Below, in pieces: positions 36,324 through 51,300 of a DNA stretch of 64,000 bases. The stretch comes from Melitaea cinxia (lineage: Eukaryota > Arthropoda > Insecta > Lepidoptera > Nymphalidae). The notes beneath the pieces were generated by a model, which was not told where the DNA came from, did not search any database, and saw only the letters and a program-made list of their open reading frames with translations. The translations under genes were made by a program, and so were the position numbers. How positions within the stretch are numbered: the first letter of the stretch is position 1; each line of letters opens with the position of its first letter. The stretch covers positions 5,298,472 through 5,362,471 of the forward strand of contig NC_059404.1 of assembly GCF_905220565.1 (NCBI RefSeq), written 5' to 3'.

Positions 36324-39300
36324 GTAAGTACACATTTTTAAACCTAGTGTTAATAAGTTTAAAAATACATCACATAGCACGAGTATGTAAGAGCCTTATG
36401 CGTAGGTTCTTTCTAAACTGTATGTTTTTCTAATCATATGGTGTAGTATATATTACTACGAAAAAAATGCAAATATGTTTTGTTACAACAAAACTTATCG
36501 CGCAACTTTAACAACCTATTAATTTGCATGTTTATTTATTTTTTATTCATTCATTGTAATAAGATAAAATTGCAAATAATTTATTTTTAGATTACACGAA
36601 CAGATTACCATAATGACCTACTATGTTCATTTTATTGGTACAAATACTTCTCTTATATATATTTGATTACGTTTCGTTTAACCAAATGTTCTGAACACAT
36701 CTGTGATCAACCAATGTCGTCAAGTCACAACAAGCGTGGGACATAAGGTTTTATGCACTCTTGCATCATATAAATTATTACAAACTTGACACACTTCCCC
36801 AGCATATCTTACTGTTACTTTCTTTGGCTCACTCTGAACTCGTTCACGTATTGTTTGTTTTTATGAATTACCCAAACATCATAATTTTATGTAGGTAAGG
36901 AGACATGCAAATTGCAGTAACTAATGTTATCTAAAATAATAATACTACTACAAATAACAAGTGAAAATCAGTGTGTCATCACGAATTACCAGTTATACAA
37001 ATTTATTTATTTTTAACTGTATAGAGATTAAAGTAAAAGATTTAGTAGATGTGTGAAGTTATAATATAATTAAAACTACAATAATACCTATCTGTATGCT
37101 ACATGCAAGGAGGGAGTGCTAAAGTAATAAATATAATCAGTGTATCAATATTTAGTTCCGTCTTTAAACGAAAGTAAGAACAACTAGTAATCGGATAAGT
37201 TATCATAGGGTCATCGATCCGAATTAAAGTTTCGACCTTTTAGTTATGTAAATTTTGTTGTGCTTTTCTGATCACATGATAATAGCATACTAACAAAACT
37301 TAAAACTCGTTTTCTAAATTTATGGAAATTATTTGTTTTAGAAATATGTTAATTATTATTTTTTAATTTATTCACATTTATTGAAATTAAAACTTACAAT
37401 TTTCTACATGAAACATATATAATAAAACGTAAATCTCATACATGTTGTGTACTTACTTAACAAAACAAAAAAATATGGTAAAGCTTTAGATTAGGTAAAA
37501 CCGAATTTCGGGACCGTGGGGGGATGGGGGGGGAGAGGGTGGGGAACGCTACCCCTGGTACCACTGTCACACCTCGGAACCCCGTGGTTATGGAGATATC
37601 CATGGTTAAAGTTTTGAGGTTAGAAGAAGAATTTCGAAAGTTAGAGGAACGCTTGGCTCCGGCGCTGCGGGAAGTGCAGCCCTTCCGCCCTTGCGTGCGA
37701 AAGCACGCTCACTCATGCTCCGTTCCGCAGCGGAGGCTGGTCGCCGAAGGCGACCAGCCTCAGCCGCTCCTCTACGCATTCGTTCGCGCGCATTCGCACG
37801 GCGGGCGAGGGCTGCCCTCCCTCCGCGCCTCCGCGGCACAAAAAAAAACACTCTAGGGGTAGGACAGACCAAGACCACGTGGACAGTGGGGTGCTCCGAT
37901 TCGGTTTTGGGTATTTTCCGAATTTCTAAACCTATATTCTAGCACGCAATGTTACTAATTTTATTAGAATATTATGTCTGACGCGTTATTTTGTTTAAAT
38001 ATGTCGATTTGTCAGTCGTTAAGCGTCAGTTCGTATCGTTTGTTGATCTTGCAATCGAGATCGTTTTTACGTAAATTTGTTCGAAAATAAAATGTGAAAG
38101 TTGGTGAATGGAGCATATGAGTGCACTTCCCGCTGCACCGGAGTTAAGGTGGAGTCAGACGCGGAGCTCTAAGGTATTGTAATATCTCTGAATCACGTAA
38201 AGTTAACCCCAAAACTTCAAACACGATATCTTCGAAACCACGGGGTTTACGCGAAACGCACACTACGGGGGGGCTAAAAAACCCACCCTCCCCACCACCC
38301 TTTACCCTCCCACCCCCATTTCACCCCATAAATTGGAGGCCATTTAACTAACGATGACCAATTCTTCTTCTAACCTCAAAACTTTAACCATCGATATCTC
38401 CATAACCATGGGGTTCCGAGGTGTGATAGTGGTACCAGGGGTAGTGTTCCCCACCCTCCCCTCCCCCATCCCCCCACGGTCCCGAAATTCGGTTTTACCT
38501 AATCTAGATCTTAGCCAAAAATATATACAGTTACTGGTCATATTTATTATTTCTTTTATTACTTTAAGATAATACTTGTTTCCGCTACGATATATCAGAT
38601 CATGACGACACATTTATAGCCTGTATCTCTTCTGTGTAATATTTCTTTACAATTATAATAATCATTACAACCGTATCAGTAATTTTTGAAGTTTAAGAAC
38701 AAATAAACAACTTTTTCATTATTTTAATAGCCCTAGATGACCCGCAGCCTCACGCAGCGTCTTGACATATTGACAACCTCAGATGATATCTTTTTTTAAC
38801 GATGAAGAAACATTTTTTATAACTTTGTGCAAATGTTTAGTAAGGTCATCTATTTGCGGCTGTTTGATACGAAATTAGTAAACCAAATGTTAATACTAAT
38901 TCTTTAAATGACCTCTTTTTAATTTTATGAATAAGATAGAAAACTAAAGACGTTATATATCTTGGAACTTTTACGTAACAATATTTTATATTTATTGTAA
39001 TGTTAAAGAAATACTTATGTATTCGTTAATCGCCTGTTACGTTACTTATGATAAAAGTATATTTTATGTAAGAATGGCTACCGATACTTACTAAGGAAGA
39101 CCGGTACAGGTTGTTAGGATTCTCACGACGAGTCTTGGTGTTTATCGTAGTCTAGACAGTTACATAATAATATAAACGACGATAGGAATGGTTAAAATCC
39201 TTAAAAGTGTCAATAGAATTTATGATACGATGAATTTTTCTGGTGTTAGAATGTTAATATTTATGTTAAGATAACGAAGACGATAATTTAAGTTAAATTG

Positions 39301-42300
39301 TCTATTGTGTGAAAGTCGTTTTGTTTTCATCCTAACAGTATTAAAAAAACCGGTGGGCGATTTTTATGTGAAAAGTGTAATAGGTGTGGCGGTTATAATA
39401 GCTAGAAAGTAGAGAAGGCCAAGTCTAATAATTTTATAAACTTCTTCCATAAATTATGTATGTACAAAAATCACCGTTAAATCCGAGATACCTAATGAGT
39501 TTCCGAACGGTATATTCGATTATCGTCGTTGTGAAATACCTGACCACTGACGAGGAATAATGTCGGTCGTGTGGACAAACATCGCGAGAGGGCCGCACCG
39601 TTAGATGCACATAAGACATTAACAAGTTATGTGCTATTTATTTATATTTGAACAAAACATTCAGACATTGTCTAAACTTTAGTATTATCCGATCCATCGT
39701 GATAGCACATAAAGCAGATGCTTTATACATATACATCTATCTATACATCTACCAACCTAACCGTAATGGACATACATTTCGTTTAAATGTATTGTCTTTT
39801 GTATAACTGGTAACTACTACGAATAACTAAGTGCAAAACACAAACATGCATTATATGCGCAAAACATGAATTATATTATCATCTACCGTTAAACTGATCG
39901 GCCAATCAAGAAAAAATATTACACGTAGTATTATTTTTAATTAGGTACAAATCCTATACAAATAAATAAACAATTAATTAGATTAATAAAATGCAAAGTT
40001 TATGTTAACGAATCAATATGAAAACAAGGTAAATAGCGTTTTATAGAGCCTCAATTACATAATATAATATATTGTACAGTTTAATTTTTGGTAAATTTAT
40101 GTATTTTTACTGTTACTGTTGTTAATATATTTATTTATACTGTTTATGTATGTATGTATTTGTATGTACCTAGGTATATGAATTATTTGCTCGTATATAT
40201 AATATTATGATTGTCACGAAGGTAATTTTATTTTTCCTTCCTTTTTGTCTTTTTAACCGACTTCCAAAAAAGGAGGAGGTTCTCAATTTGACTGTATATA
40301 TATATTTTTTTTTATGTATGTTACATCAGAACTTTTGACCGGGTAAACCGATTTCGACAAATTTTGTGTTAATCGAAAGGTGGTGTGTGCCAATTGGTCC
40401 CATTTAAATTTATTTGAGATCTAACAACTACTTTTCGAGTTATATCTAATAATGCGTTTTTACTTGACGCTTTTTTCGTCGACCTACGTTGTATTATACC
40501 GCATAACTTTCTACTGAATGTACCGATTTTGATAATTCTTTTTTTGTTGGAAAGGGGATATCTCTAGTTTGGTACCGTGATAAGAAAACTCTCTGGAAAA
40601 AGGATCTGATGATGGGATCCCAGAGAAATCGAGGGAAACTCTCGAAAATCCGTAATAACTTTTTACTGGGTGTACCGATTTTGATAATTTTTGATTTGAT
40701 CGAAAGCTGATGTTTATCATGTGGTCACATATAAATTTTATCGAGATTTGATAACTACTTTTTGAGTAATCTTTGATAACGCGTTGTTACTTGACTATTT
40801 TTCCGTCGATCTACGTTGTATTACTCGTCGATGTAATTGAAGTCGGTTTTTTTTTTCGTTTGCGAGCAAACACAATTATTTTCTCTTAATGTGAATTTTA
40901 CTAATATTCAATTTTGCACACCTATAAACGTCCGCTCTCAGACGTCCTAAGATTGGCTGGTAGAGAATGCCTTTAAAAAAATAATCAATAAAAAAAATCC
41001 TAAAATTCTTTAATATATTGTGCAAAAAGTAGTAGTAAATAATAAATAAATTCTTTACATCATTATCGTGTTATTTAGACATCGTTCGCTATGTTAACGT
41101 AACGAAACACGCAATGACCTCTCTAATAGTTAAAATTGCTTCCTGTATCTGATATTCTTTAAGATTGAACCGGTCAAGTGATGGGAGCGATGGTATACCG
41201 TGTAAGCGAAAGGATTTTTGAAAGTGAGCGTGAATCTGCAAGTCGCTGGTTGCTTAATGTATCGTGCGCGGCTGTCCGCAGACGAACGTTATTGATATGT
41301 TCAATTGCGAAATAGGGCAGTAAATTGTAGTGCTTGATTGGAATTTATTATCTGGTAAGTGCAGGGTATACTTCCGAATAATGTATTGTTTTATCTATAT
41401 AAATAAAAATTAATCGCTGAAATGAACCTAAGTGCGTAACTTCCGAGCGACAGCAAAATAATTAATTATTCTTTTTTCGGGTCGTTATTCGATCAGATAT
41501 CGAAGGGATTCATGAAAAACTAAAATAAAGAAAAAAACAAGTATACTTCAGACCACACGACTGAAGTAAAACTTTCTGTCTTCACTAACTTATATCTCCC
41601 TCTGACCCTCTCACCTTTTCGTAACGCTCTCATCACGCATTTATCAGCTTTCTCCCAAAGTAAAGCGTACAAAAGCTTTAAAAAAGCGTAAACAAGTTTT
41701 TTATTTAAAAAAAAAAAAACAATTAGGCGTAATAGTTGCAAAAAAAATAAGGCTTTACGAAATACGCCGGGTCAGCTAGTGTGTAGTTAATAAAAGAATT
41801 TAATTTTATTTGCGTCCATCATCGTCACTTCGATGTAAATATTATGATTATAAGAGTAATCTTCTATGTGAAGGCGTTCGCCTGTAATATCCCACTGCTG
41901 GGCATAGGCCTCTTTCCCCATGTAGGAGAAGGAACAGCGCTTAATCCACCACGCTCCTCCAAAGAGGGTTGGTGGATATATTCCCTACGAGTAACGATTA
42001 CTATCAGGTGTACAAGATAACAACCGAGACCTACGGCTTACTGTGCTCTCCGAGGCACGGTGGGGACAAGGACTGCACAAACATCCACACCACGACCAAC
42101 ATCTATATGGCCAATACAAATGTTTGTCATGTGCTGGGATCGAACCCGCAACCGCCAGCTTAACAGCCACAAACCAGTGATGTGACCGTTGCGCCAACGC
42201 GTCAATGTAGAGACATTCATTAATTTAATATTTGTTGGTAAAATGCATTATGTGCTTTGACCGAATGACACAGAATTTGAAAAAAAGAAAACATTTATTA

Positions 42301-45300
42301 TAACCAATACAAGTCATTATATTTTTCATATATTTGAAGGTATCCTTATCAATCTTGATATGTTACAAAGGTAGCCTAAACGGTTTGACAAATTATACTA
42401 TACGAGGTGTCATTAAAGTCTTCATACCAGTATGAGTGACATAACTGCTAACCACTAGACATTCGGATTTTTTTGTATAAAATTAACTCTCTTTCTACAT
42501 TTTTAACCACATTCGGTTTATATAAATATAGATTCTTAAGCGTGCTAATGTCTAATGTCCATCATAATTAGTATACGAGTAATATTGACAATTATGTAAC
42601 ATATATGTGTGTGTGTATGTGTGTGTATGTATGTGTCTAGCATAATAATTATGTAGGTATTGTGTATTAATTAATAAAATATATTTATGAAATAAGTAAG
42701 GCACTAAGTTCTATTTTAGGAGCAAACAACCGTTTGTTAAGTATATACATATATAAGTAGACAATTTAAAATATTTTCACTGAATTTCAAAGTTGAGAAT
42801 CAAAACTTGTGAATTTCTGAAATCTGACATCTACCCGGATCCCATGTTCAAAAACGATTCGTTTTGTTTACGATCCGTTAATTTTAAAATATCTCATGAT
42901 CGAAATCTCTTCGTTTTTTGAATATAGAAAGTGGTGGGTATATAATGATTGATGATGTGCGATCGTCGCTGATTCTGAAAATTTGCCCTCCCTTGCCATT
43001 ATTATATTACACCAATAGTGAAGTAGTATCAAAAGTGAAGTCGCTTTAAATGTGTTTAGTAATTAATTATATATGTCTTGTTTCAGTGCATATGATGGAC
43101 AACACACTTGCATAACATACGAAGCTATCAATCAAGCGTATCTTGATGCGCGGAACAGAATTCGTAAGTTTTTGAACATTTCATTGCCTATAGAACAATT
43201 TGTTTTTTACAAGGCTCTTATGATGCGGCTCTTGGCAAAAGTAGATATATTTATTGACTATACATGTTTCCCATGGTACAGGAGTACATCCTACTGGGGA
43301 TTGAGTGAAGGCTTTTAAGAGGCGTTCTATTATTTTGTTACATTGTATTAAGCACAAATATTAAAATGAGCTCATTCCACTAAAAAATGATTGCGTTAAC
43401 TGTAATAAAATTAATATGCATAACTATCTCGATGTATTTTGTAATGGCTATAACAAACAAGCAATAAAATTGTTTCATGGAATAAGATTATTTAGTTATA
43501 TCTTAAGGGCTGCCAAGGACAAGTTGACAAATTATTATTTCATAACTCACATTTGCTGTAAGTATGCACTTAGCATATTCTCAAGTGCAAATAAATATGC
43601 TTAAAAAATAATTAAATTTGGCCTAGTAACATTTAATTTGTACACTTGTTAACATTTATTGTTTGTCCTTAAAAACTGGTCATGATTTAAACTGAATGTT
43701 TTAATACCACCTAATTGTGGTACATCTAATATTCGATTTTGTATAACCTATATTTATATTATTAATTTATGAATTAATTAAGTATTTTTCTCATTTAAAT
43801 TTACGACGATGCGTTGGGTAGTTAGTGTTCACAGCAACTAACTGATACGTTATCCGTCGCGGGTTCGATCCCTGCACGTGACAAATACTTGTAAAAGAGC
43901 ATAACGATGTTTGTCATGGTTTCGGGATTTGTTATTGTATGGTATGAGTTTCTGAAACCCTGACACAGCAGTTATATCCCACTGGGAGCCGTTGACTTAA
44001 ATTTATTAATTTACTTATTATTATTATTTAACAGTGGTATCTCAACCGAAGGGCGACTGGCAAGCCGAAGATTTTGCCAGCGTCGGAGAACTTATTCTCG
44101 ACATTTCAATTACTTTAGCACGAACGTAAGTAAAAAATAATAATTCCTGTTTTCTTTACATTTATAATTTGAAGTTAATAAAATTACGTAGAAAATATAA
44201 ATTATGTTAAACCACAAAATTTATCAATTCGATTAATGATATATAGGTACCTACATAAATGAAGTACAGGAAGCTCAAACTTACTTTATCTTTAATTTTT
44301 AGATACTTAAAAATTATATTAACATACATGTTTAAAATATATTAATAGTATTGGTAAAAAAAAGTCATCATAATAACCCTGATACAAATAGCAATAGTAG
44401 AATCTAAATAAATGATACGAAATTGAGTCTTATCACTATAGATTAATTTGACATTTCAGAACCTAAAATAAAAATCTCAACCTTAGCCTTAAATTAGCTT
44501 TTGCTCTGAATATATCCTGTTCAAATTGTTTAAACTCAATGATTAATAGGAAATTTGACCATAATGTTTGTCAATCTCTATTCTTATTCTTTATTTTGAT
44601 TGAGATATTTCACGGCCATGAAATAATCACGACACGGAAAAGATCAATATATCTTGTCTTTACTAATTAGTGCACGTTAATCTAATTATATAACAAAGAG
44701 CTTCCTTAATACTACTTATCAAATTTTAAGCATACATATTTTATTGTCTCGCCTGTATCTCGTATATTTTTCTCTATTGTAAGAACTACCTTTTGTTTGT
44801 TTATATCTTCGTTTCGTTTTAATATCTTTTGAAATTAGCATCGTTAATCAAAAACAAAAACCAAGTCTCAAACAAATATAATCATTTTAGTAATATTATA
44901 TATATACATATACACTTGTTTAAATATAAAACAAAAGTAAATTAAAGTTAAAACCTTTCTATAAACTTAAAGGATTTCTTTTAAATTATAGAGACCTTTA
45001 ACGACCAAGGCCTCGTCATTATATTGAGCAGTAGTAGTTAAGAAAAATATGACACAATAGTTACTGGGCACGGTATAATAGAGGTAACTAAAGTTATCGG
45101 CATGTGTCATTTGGAAGGTCATGCGCATAGGCGAAATGATCAGTGAAATGATTGACATATCTGGGTCTCAAATTTTGATATTAAAGGATCATGATTTTAA
45201 AGTGTAACCTGTTTTACAGGTTCTTCGTGATATAGGATTTAGAAAATATTAAGGATACAATGCTATTGTGTAACCCATATACAAAAAAAATAGTTTTAAA

Positions 45301-48300
45301 TGTTAATTGTAATAATAATAGTTAATGTTTAATAGTTTTAAAATTAAAAAAAAAAAAACTATTAAGTAAATGTGGTTTACTTTAATACCAATTATACCAT
45401 CGCAATTACGCGGCAATAAAATCACTGATCTGTAGATCTTGAACTACATTTCCTTTTGTCTTCGACCTTCATAATTAAAATCAATTAGGCCCCATTCACA
45501 CCTATAAGTAAGAACGCACACACAACAACGAATTACATTCCTTTCCGGTTTCATAATTCATTCTAATCCAATGATTTGTTAACTCCCATTTCTTCCTTTA
45601 TAGATAAGGTTATAATTTGTGGAAATAAATATCAAATTAAACATGTAGCTTTGGTCACGTGAAACCCTTTAACGCCCACCTACGCACTCAAGTTATATTT
45701 AACGTATAGATTTATTACCGTTAAGTAATAATTAGTGGTTACGGTAGTAATTATTTGCTCAATGCACTTATAAGTCAGATAGTAAGCCTTGACATTTCTT
45801 TTAATATTTCAAGTAAATTGTGATGCATTGAGATTACTGTATCACCTTCAATGCTGCCAGTTTCTGGCATTCATTAATTTTTAATTTCGGTACAACGGTA
45901 TGGATGTATGTGCGCAGATTACGATTTAATTAGAAAAATTCCATTTAAAATTTAAAATATTGATTAAATATTGATTGAAATATTGATATTATCTACGTAT
46001 AATAAAGCAGAAAATCGAGGTATTTTCTGCCTTGCCAAGTACGTAGATAATATCTTTAAATACATTTTTTTATCTTCTCTTACCGAAAGTCTTTTGTTTT
46101 AGATATGGCTTAACTTACGAAGAAATCGAAAAGGGCTTGCCATTGATCGATACTTCTCGGACGTTGATCCGTGAAGTGTGCCCGCCTGTTTTCTCGCATG
46201 TCGAGTGCCGCGCTGGAAAATACCGCCGACTGGACGGCCTATGTAATAACTTGAGACATCCTACATGGGGAGCTACAATGGCGCCTTTCCAAAGGTAGTT
46301 TTATGAATTTTTTTGTTTACTTTACTTATCCATGTTTTTCATACATGGCACATATTTTTTTTAATCAGACTTAAAAAGGAATATTAACAGACAAACATAA
46401 AGAATTATTCATAGAACAGTTTTCTTAGATACAAATATTTCTGGACTTTTTGTGACAGCAGTGAACCCGAATATCACTATCAAATTCTTGCCTGCAACAA
46501 ATTATCAGGCGGTAATTTCTGTGAAGCTATTGAGGACATGATATTAAAACAATCCATCAAATGCGTTACGACAATTGATTACTAGTTTCTTTAAATAATC
46601 ATACGCAAAATAATATGCAATAAGCATAGAATTGTAAATTACCTATTGAAAATACACAAAACAATAAAATATGAACTTCGTGTCAATTGTTAAAAATTGT
46701 GTATATTTGTAAATTTGTAACTATTTACTATATTATCTAATTCTTCTTTCTGACTATTATACACATGTAGGTAGTATTTGTCTTCATAAAGTTGACAATC
46801 ACCACAGTAATATAATTAAAAAGTAAAGCACTATTCCTTGTAAATTAAAAACGTTTATTTTCTTTATGTGATAGATATGTTTTACATTTTAGATTAATTG
46901 GTCCACTTTTCGCCGATGGCATCAATGCGCCTCGTATTTCACATACAGGACGCGATTTACCATTGTCCCGTGTGGTTTCCCGGACCATGCACCCTGATGA
47001 AGGATTTCACGACCACGCTGGTACTGTTATGGTGATTGCATGGGGTCAATTCATGGACCACGATTACACACTTACAGGAACCCCTCTTGGTATGTTTTTA
47101 TTGGTAATTAGTTTTTTAATTAATTTTAGTTTAAGTGTTACAGTTTTTACTTCGTCCCAAATACAGACCAGTAAATACTTTTAAACAAAAACAAAAAGTC
47201 TTGCAAATTCTTTAGGTTTTCATAATTTCGACTGGCTAAATTTCGAACGTTCTCCAACAGAAACTGTCTTACATTTATGCCATTTTTAAATAAGGCAAAA
47301 TGATTGTCAGATTTTAATTATGAGAACGTTTCATACTTTGATAACGAGATCTGGTAATGCTCCGCGAGCATAATAGCTATTTATTACTTGGTTACCTGCA
47401 AGTGATGACATTTTAGGCAAATTTACTGTCATAAATCGTAAGAATGCCCGTTAAATCCGTAGTAAGCCTAATTATATTTGTAATCAAGTTATAACTTTAT
47501 ATAGGTATCAAGTAAAACCGTGGAATTTGTCTATTTGATATAAACTATAAAACATCTTGAACCCTCGAAGTTATATTTGTGTTGACATATCTACCTTTTT
47601 GTTGACTTCCAAAAGTCCTGCAGTCTAGGTAAGTTCTGCATAATGTTTTGCTTTCTAGTGTTCTAATATCAGTAGGTCTAACGGTTTCGAATATTGTAAA
47701 ATAGAAACAAACAAATCTTTCACCTTTGTAATATTAGTATTGACATCTCAATAACTGAAAAAAGAATCCGCGATTTTACGCGATTTGAACTGTAAACTCG
47801 TTTAGTACCTGTATGAATATTAAACATAGCTTCCGATAATATCGGTATATTTTACACAGATCCCGTCCATCGTAACGACCCCGAAGAATGCTGCAAGCGT
47901 CCTCAGCATCTCAAGCATCCGTACTGTAACGAGATCCGAGTCCCCGACGACGACTACTTCTACCGCCTGTTCGGCGTCAAGTGCATCGATTTCGTTAGAG
48001 GTTTCCCCTCGCCGAGACCAGGCTGTCGTCTGGGTAAGAATCTTAAAATTCGTAATGTGTCTTTTTACTGGTTAAAGTGTTTATAAAAAATTTTTATCTT
48101 AAATCTCCACATATTATTACTATTAATTTTAAATAAAAAATAGTATTTCGTTTATCTGAGTATTTTTAGGAAAAAATCTTTATGAGATCTTTAGTACACC
48201 CGAGTTTCAAAATTACATATCAAATATAAATTATTAAGATTATCGAAATAATTTCTACATTTTACTACTTTTTTCATGAATAACACTCTAAGCCCCCATA

Positions 48301-51300
48301 TACACATCCTTAAAACATTATATAAGTACGACTCGAGATAGGGTAGATGAATATCTATTAGATACTCTTTTATAGACTAAATTCTGCTGTGATGAATTTT
48401 TAAACTGAAAAGTATAAAATTAAGATAAATAAGAAGTGGTTAATTTAAAATACATGTGTATAGATTATTAAATCTCGAATATTTAAAAACTTATACTACT
48501 TTTTGTATTTAAACATTGGCGCTTTTGTTTCGCAAATATAAAATTAATGCGTATATTCGCATATTTTAGGCAAACCCTATTTCATAACTTCGCTAACGAC
48601 CGCAAACGACAATCGATCACCTGTGGTATCTTGCGTTACATTCTGACCAGGTTCTCACTGCCGACACATGACACTCTATTGTTCAGTTACACCAATTACT
48701 AACACCTTCAGCGTAGTTAAATGATAGTCAACAACTCTGAAAATTACCTGTCACAAGCAAAGCTATTGTTAACTCCTACTATATTTATCATACCTACCAA
48801 TTATGATAAATGTGTTTATTTTGTGTTTCGAAACAAATACAAATCGACGTTTATAATAAAACCGTATCGTGTAATAGCTCTATTGCAAAAGATGTTGATT
48901 TGTACAGACTGTAAAATTTAAGAATATTAAGTAGCATAAATAATAAAACAGATAGGCATATCTAACAAATAAAAGTTGAATGTGTTTAATAGGTAGAGAC
49001 AGTTATGGTGTTAAGATGCGTGAGCTAATGTCAAGTTTTTTTTAACATTCTATTGGTGCATTGTCGTGTTCATTACAGTGTTGTTCCGTTCACCAACTTA
49101 TACAAGTTAACGTTTACTATTTGACCGGTTTTTGACCTGGGCATCTGCCGAGTGAGAGGCGAAAGTAGTTCGTTACGTGTGTACCCTTGCATAATGTAGT
49201 GCAAAAATTTTACCGGCAAATATCATACGTAAACAAGTGTTATATCGGACCTCTCTCTTTTATCTGTACAATAGACGGGTTATTAAAAAGTAAAGTATTG
49301 TTGCTCTTGTTTAGTAAAGGTAAATTACATCTGCAGGTTACTTGCGTATAACAAATGGTCTATTCGAGGAAAACCCGCAAATTATAAGATAAGATTACAA
49401 CGTAATCTTGATCGTATCGTTTTAACATATATTTTGTAGCAGATTTTGTTACTGATTCTTAATAGAGTATATTAACATAAAAAAAAATACCAAAGATATA
49501 GGAGCAATATATGTACGATATGGAGGAATCTTATTCAAGGAACTCTTTTTAGTTTTGAATATCTAATGATCCAACATGACTTGAATAAAGATTTGGAAAC
49601 AAAGTGGTTATATTCAGGCTGTTACAAAACCTTTAATATTTCCAAATAATATCTCGCAAATATTTTATCAAATTATCAAGATGCATATCGAAATCAGGGA
49701 CACGATCTCGACAGAAATTTGTTACGAAAGCTTTTATAAAGATTCTCTACAATAGATAATAATCAATACAAATAAATAAAATTAAAGTGTCTGTTTTTAA
49801 TATTACAAAAGCCGCTTTTTACTAAATGCATATGGATATATGCACGGTACATATACTAAAATAACATTTTTTACAATTTTTGTCTGTCTGCCTGTTTGTT
49901 CCGGCTAATCTCTGAAACGGCTAGACCAATTTTAAATGGGATTTCACTGGTAGATAGCTGATGTAATAAGGAGTAACTTAGGCTACTTTTATTTAAGGTT
50001 TTTTTTTTATTTTGTAACTACAAAATGAACTACAGGTATATATTTTTTAATTCCACGCGGACGAAGTCGCGGGTACAGCTAGTCTATAAATATTATTTGT
50101 ACAGCAATCACTTCTTAAAAACAATCGTAGTTTTTTGAATAAGCGTAACCATTACAATCAAGCTTTGGGAAATCGTGTTGCTTTTAAATATTTTAAAATA
50201 AAAATTTAAGCAACAACTATTATAAAAACTGTTTTCAAATCGTCTTAATATAACAATGGACAATAAAGTTATTGTTGTTTCCGCAACTTGGAAAGAAGTT
50301 TTTTATATGAATGAATAAAACTTATGAAAAATTACATTCAACATCCCCAACCAAAAAATCATGCCCGAGAACATCCTATAAATAAAATAAAATTATAGAA
50401 ATAAGTAGAGATTGGCTTACATCGATTCATACCTATGTATATACATACATTTAAAAAAATAAATGTACGTATCTGAAGCTACGAACATTGTAGACATACC
50501 TATTCAATTTATAATTTTACATTTTAGGTTCACGAGTTCCTTTTAACACTTTAACTGGAGCCATTGATGGAAATACTGTGTACGGTGTCACTGAGAAATT
50601 CTCGAGGTAAAACTAATACATATATAAATATATATCTAATTTAAAAAAGACAATAAAAATAGATTCAAGTATATACTTTTTTATTTATCTTTCAGAAAAC
50701 TACGTACTGGTTATGGAGGGCTCCTTCGTATGAATCCCGTTTTTAAAGAATACGGACTGAAAGATCTTCTACCACTCAAACTTGATATACCCGACGAAGG
50801 TTGCACAAGGCCTAATAAAAATATGTACTGCTTTGAAGCCGGTACGTCTAAAATACCCTTATTACTTATGAGCATTAGTTTGTTTTATATAAGATGCCAA
50901 TAATTAAATAAGTCAAATACTTTGAAACTGCTGCGTATTTTGTAAACCTTCTATTAGTCACATAAAGACCTTATTTACTAAGTTTGCCAAATTAATCAAT
51001 TAATGTTTTAGGTGAAATTCGTGTAAACGAACAGCTGGTACTGACAGTGATGCACACTTTAATGGCCAGAGAACACAACCGAGTAGCAGAAGGTCTTGCA
51101 GCCGTCAACCCACATTGGGACGACGAGACATTATTCCAGGAAGCTAGGAGAATCAACATCGCTGAAATTCAACACATAACGTATAATGAATTTTTACCCA
51201 TTCTACTTGGAAAAGATGTAATGGAAAAATTCGGTTTAGTGCTTGAAAAAGAGGTATGAGACGTCATTACTCTATTAGGATTGAAATAATTTATTTGGAA

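Noticed and set aside
37524..37942. GC-rich open frames on both strands inside the inverted-repeat transposon
   Set aside because: They arise from high GC content and hairpins; no domain or start context, and opposing frames overlap.
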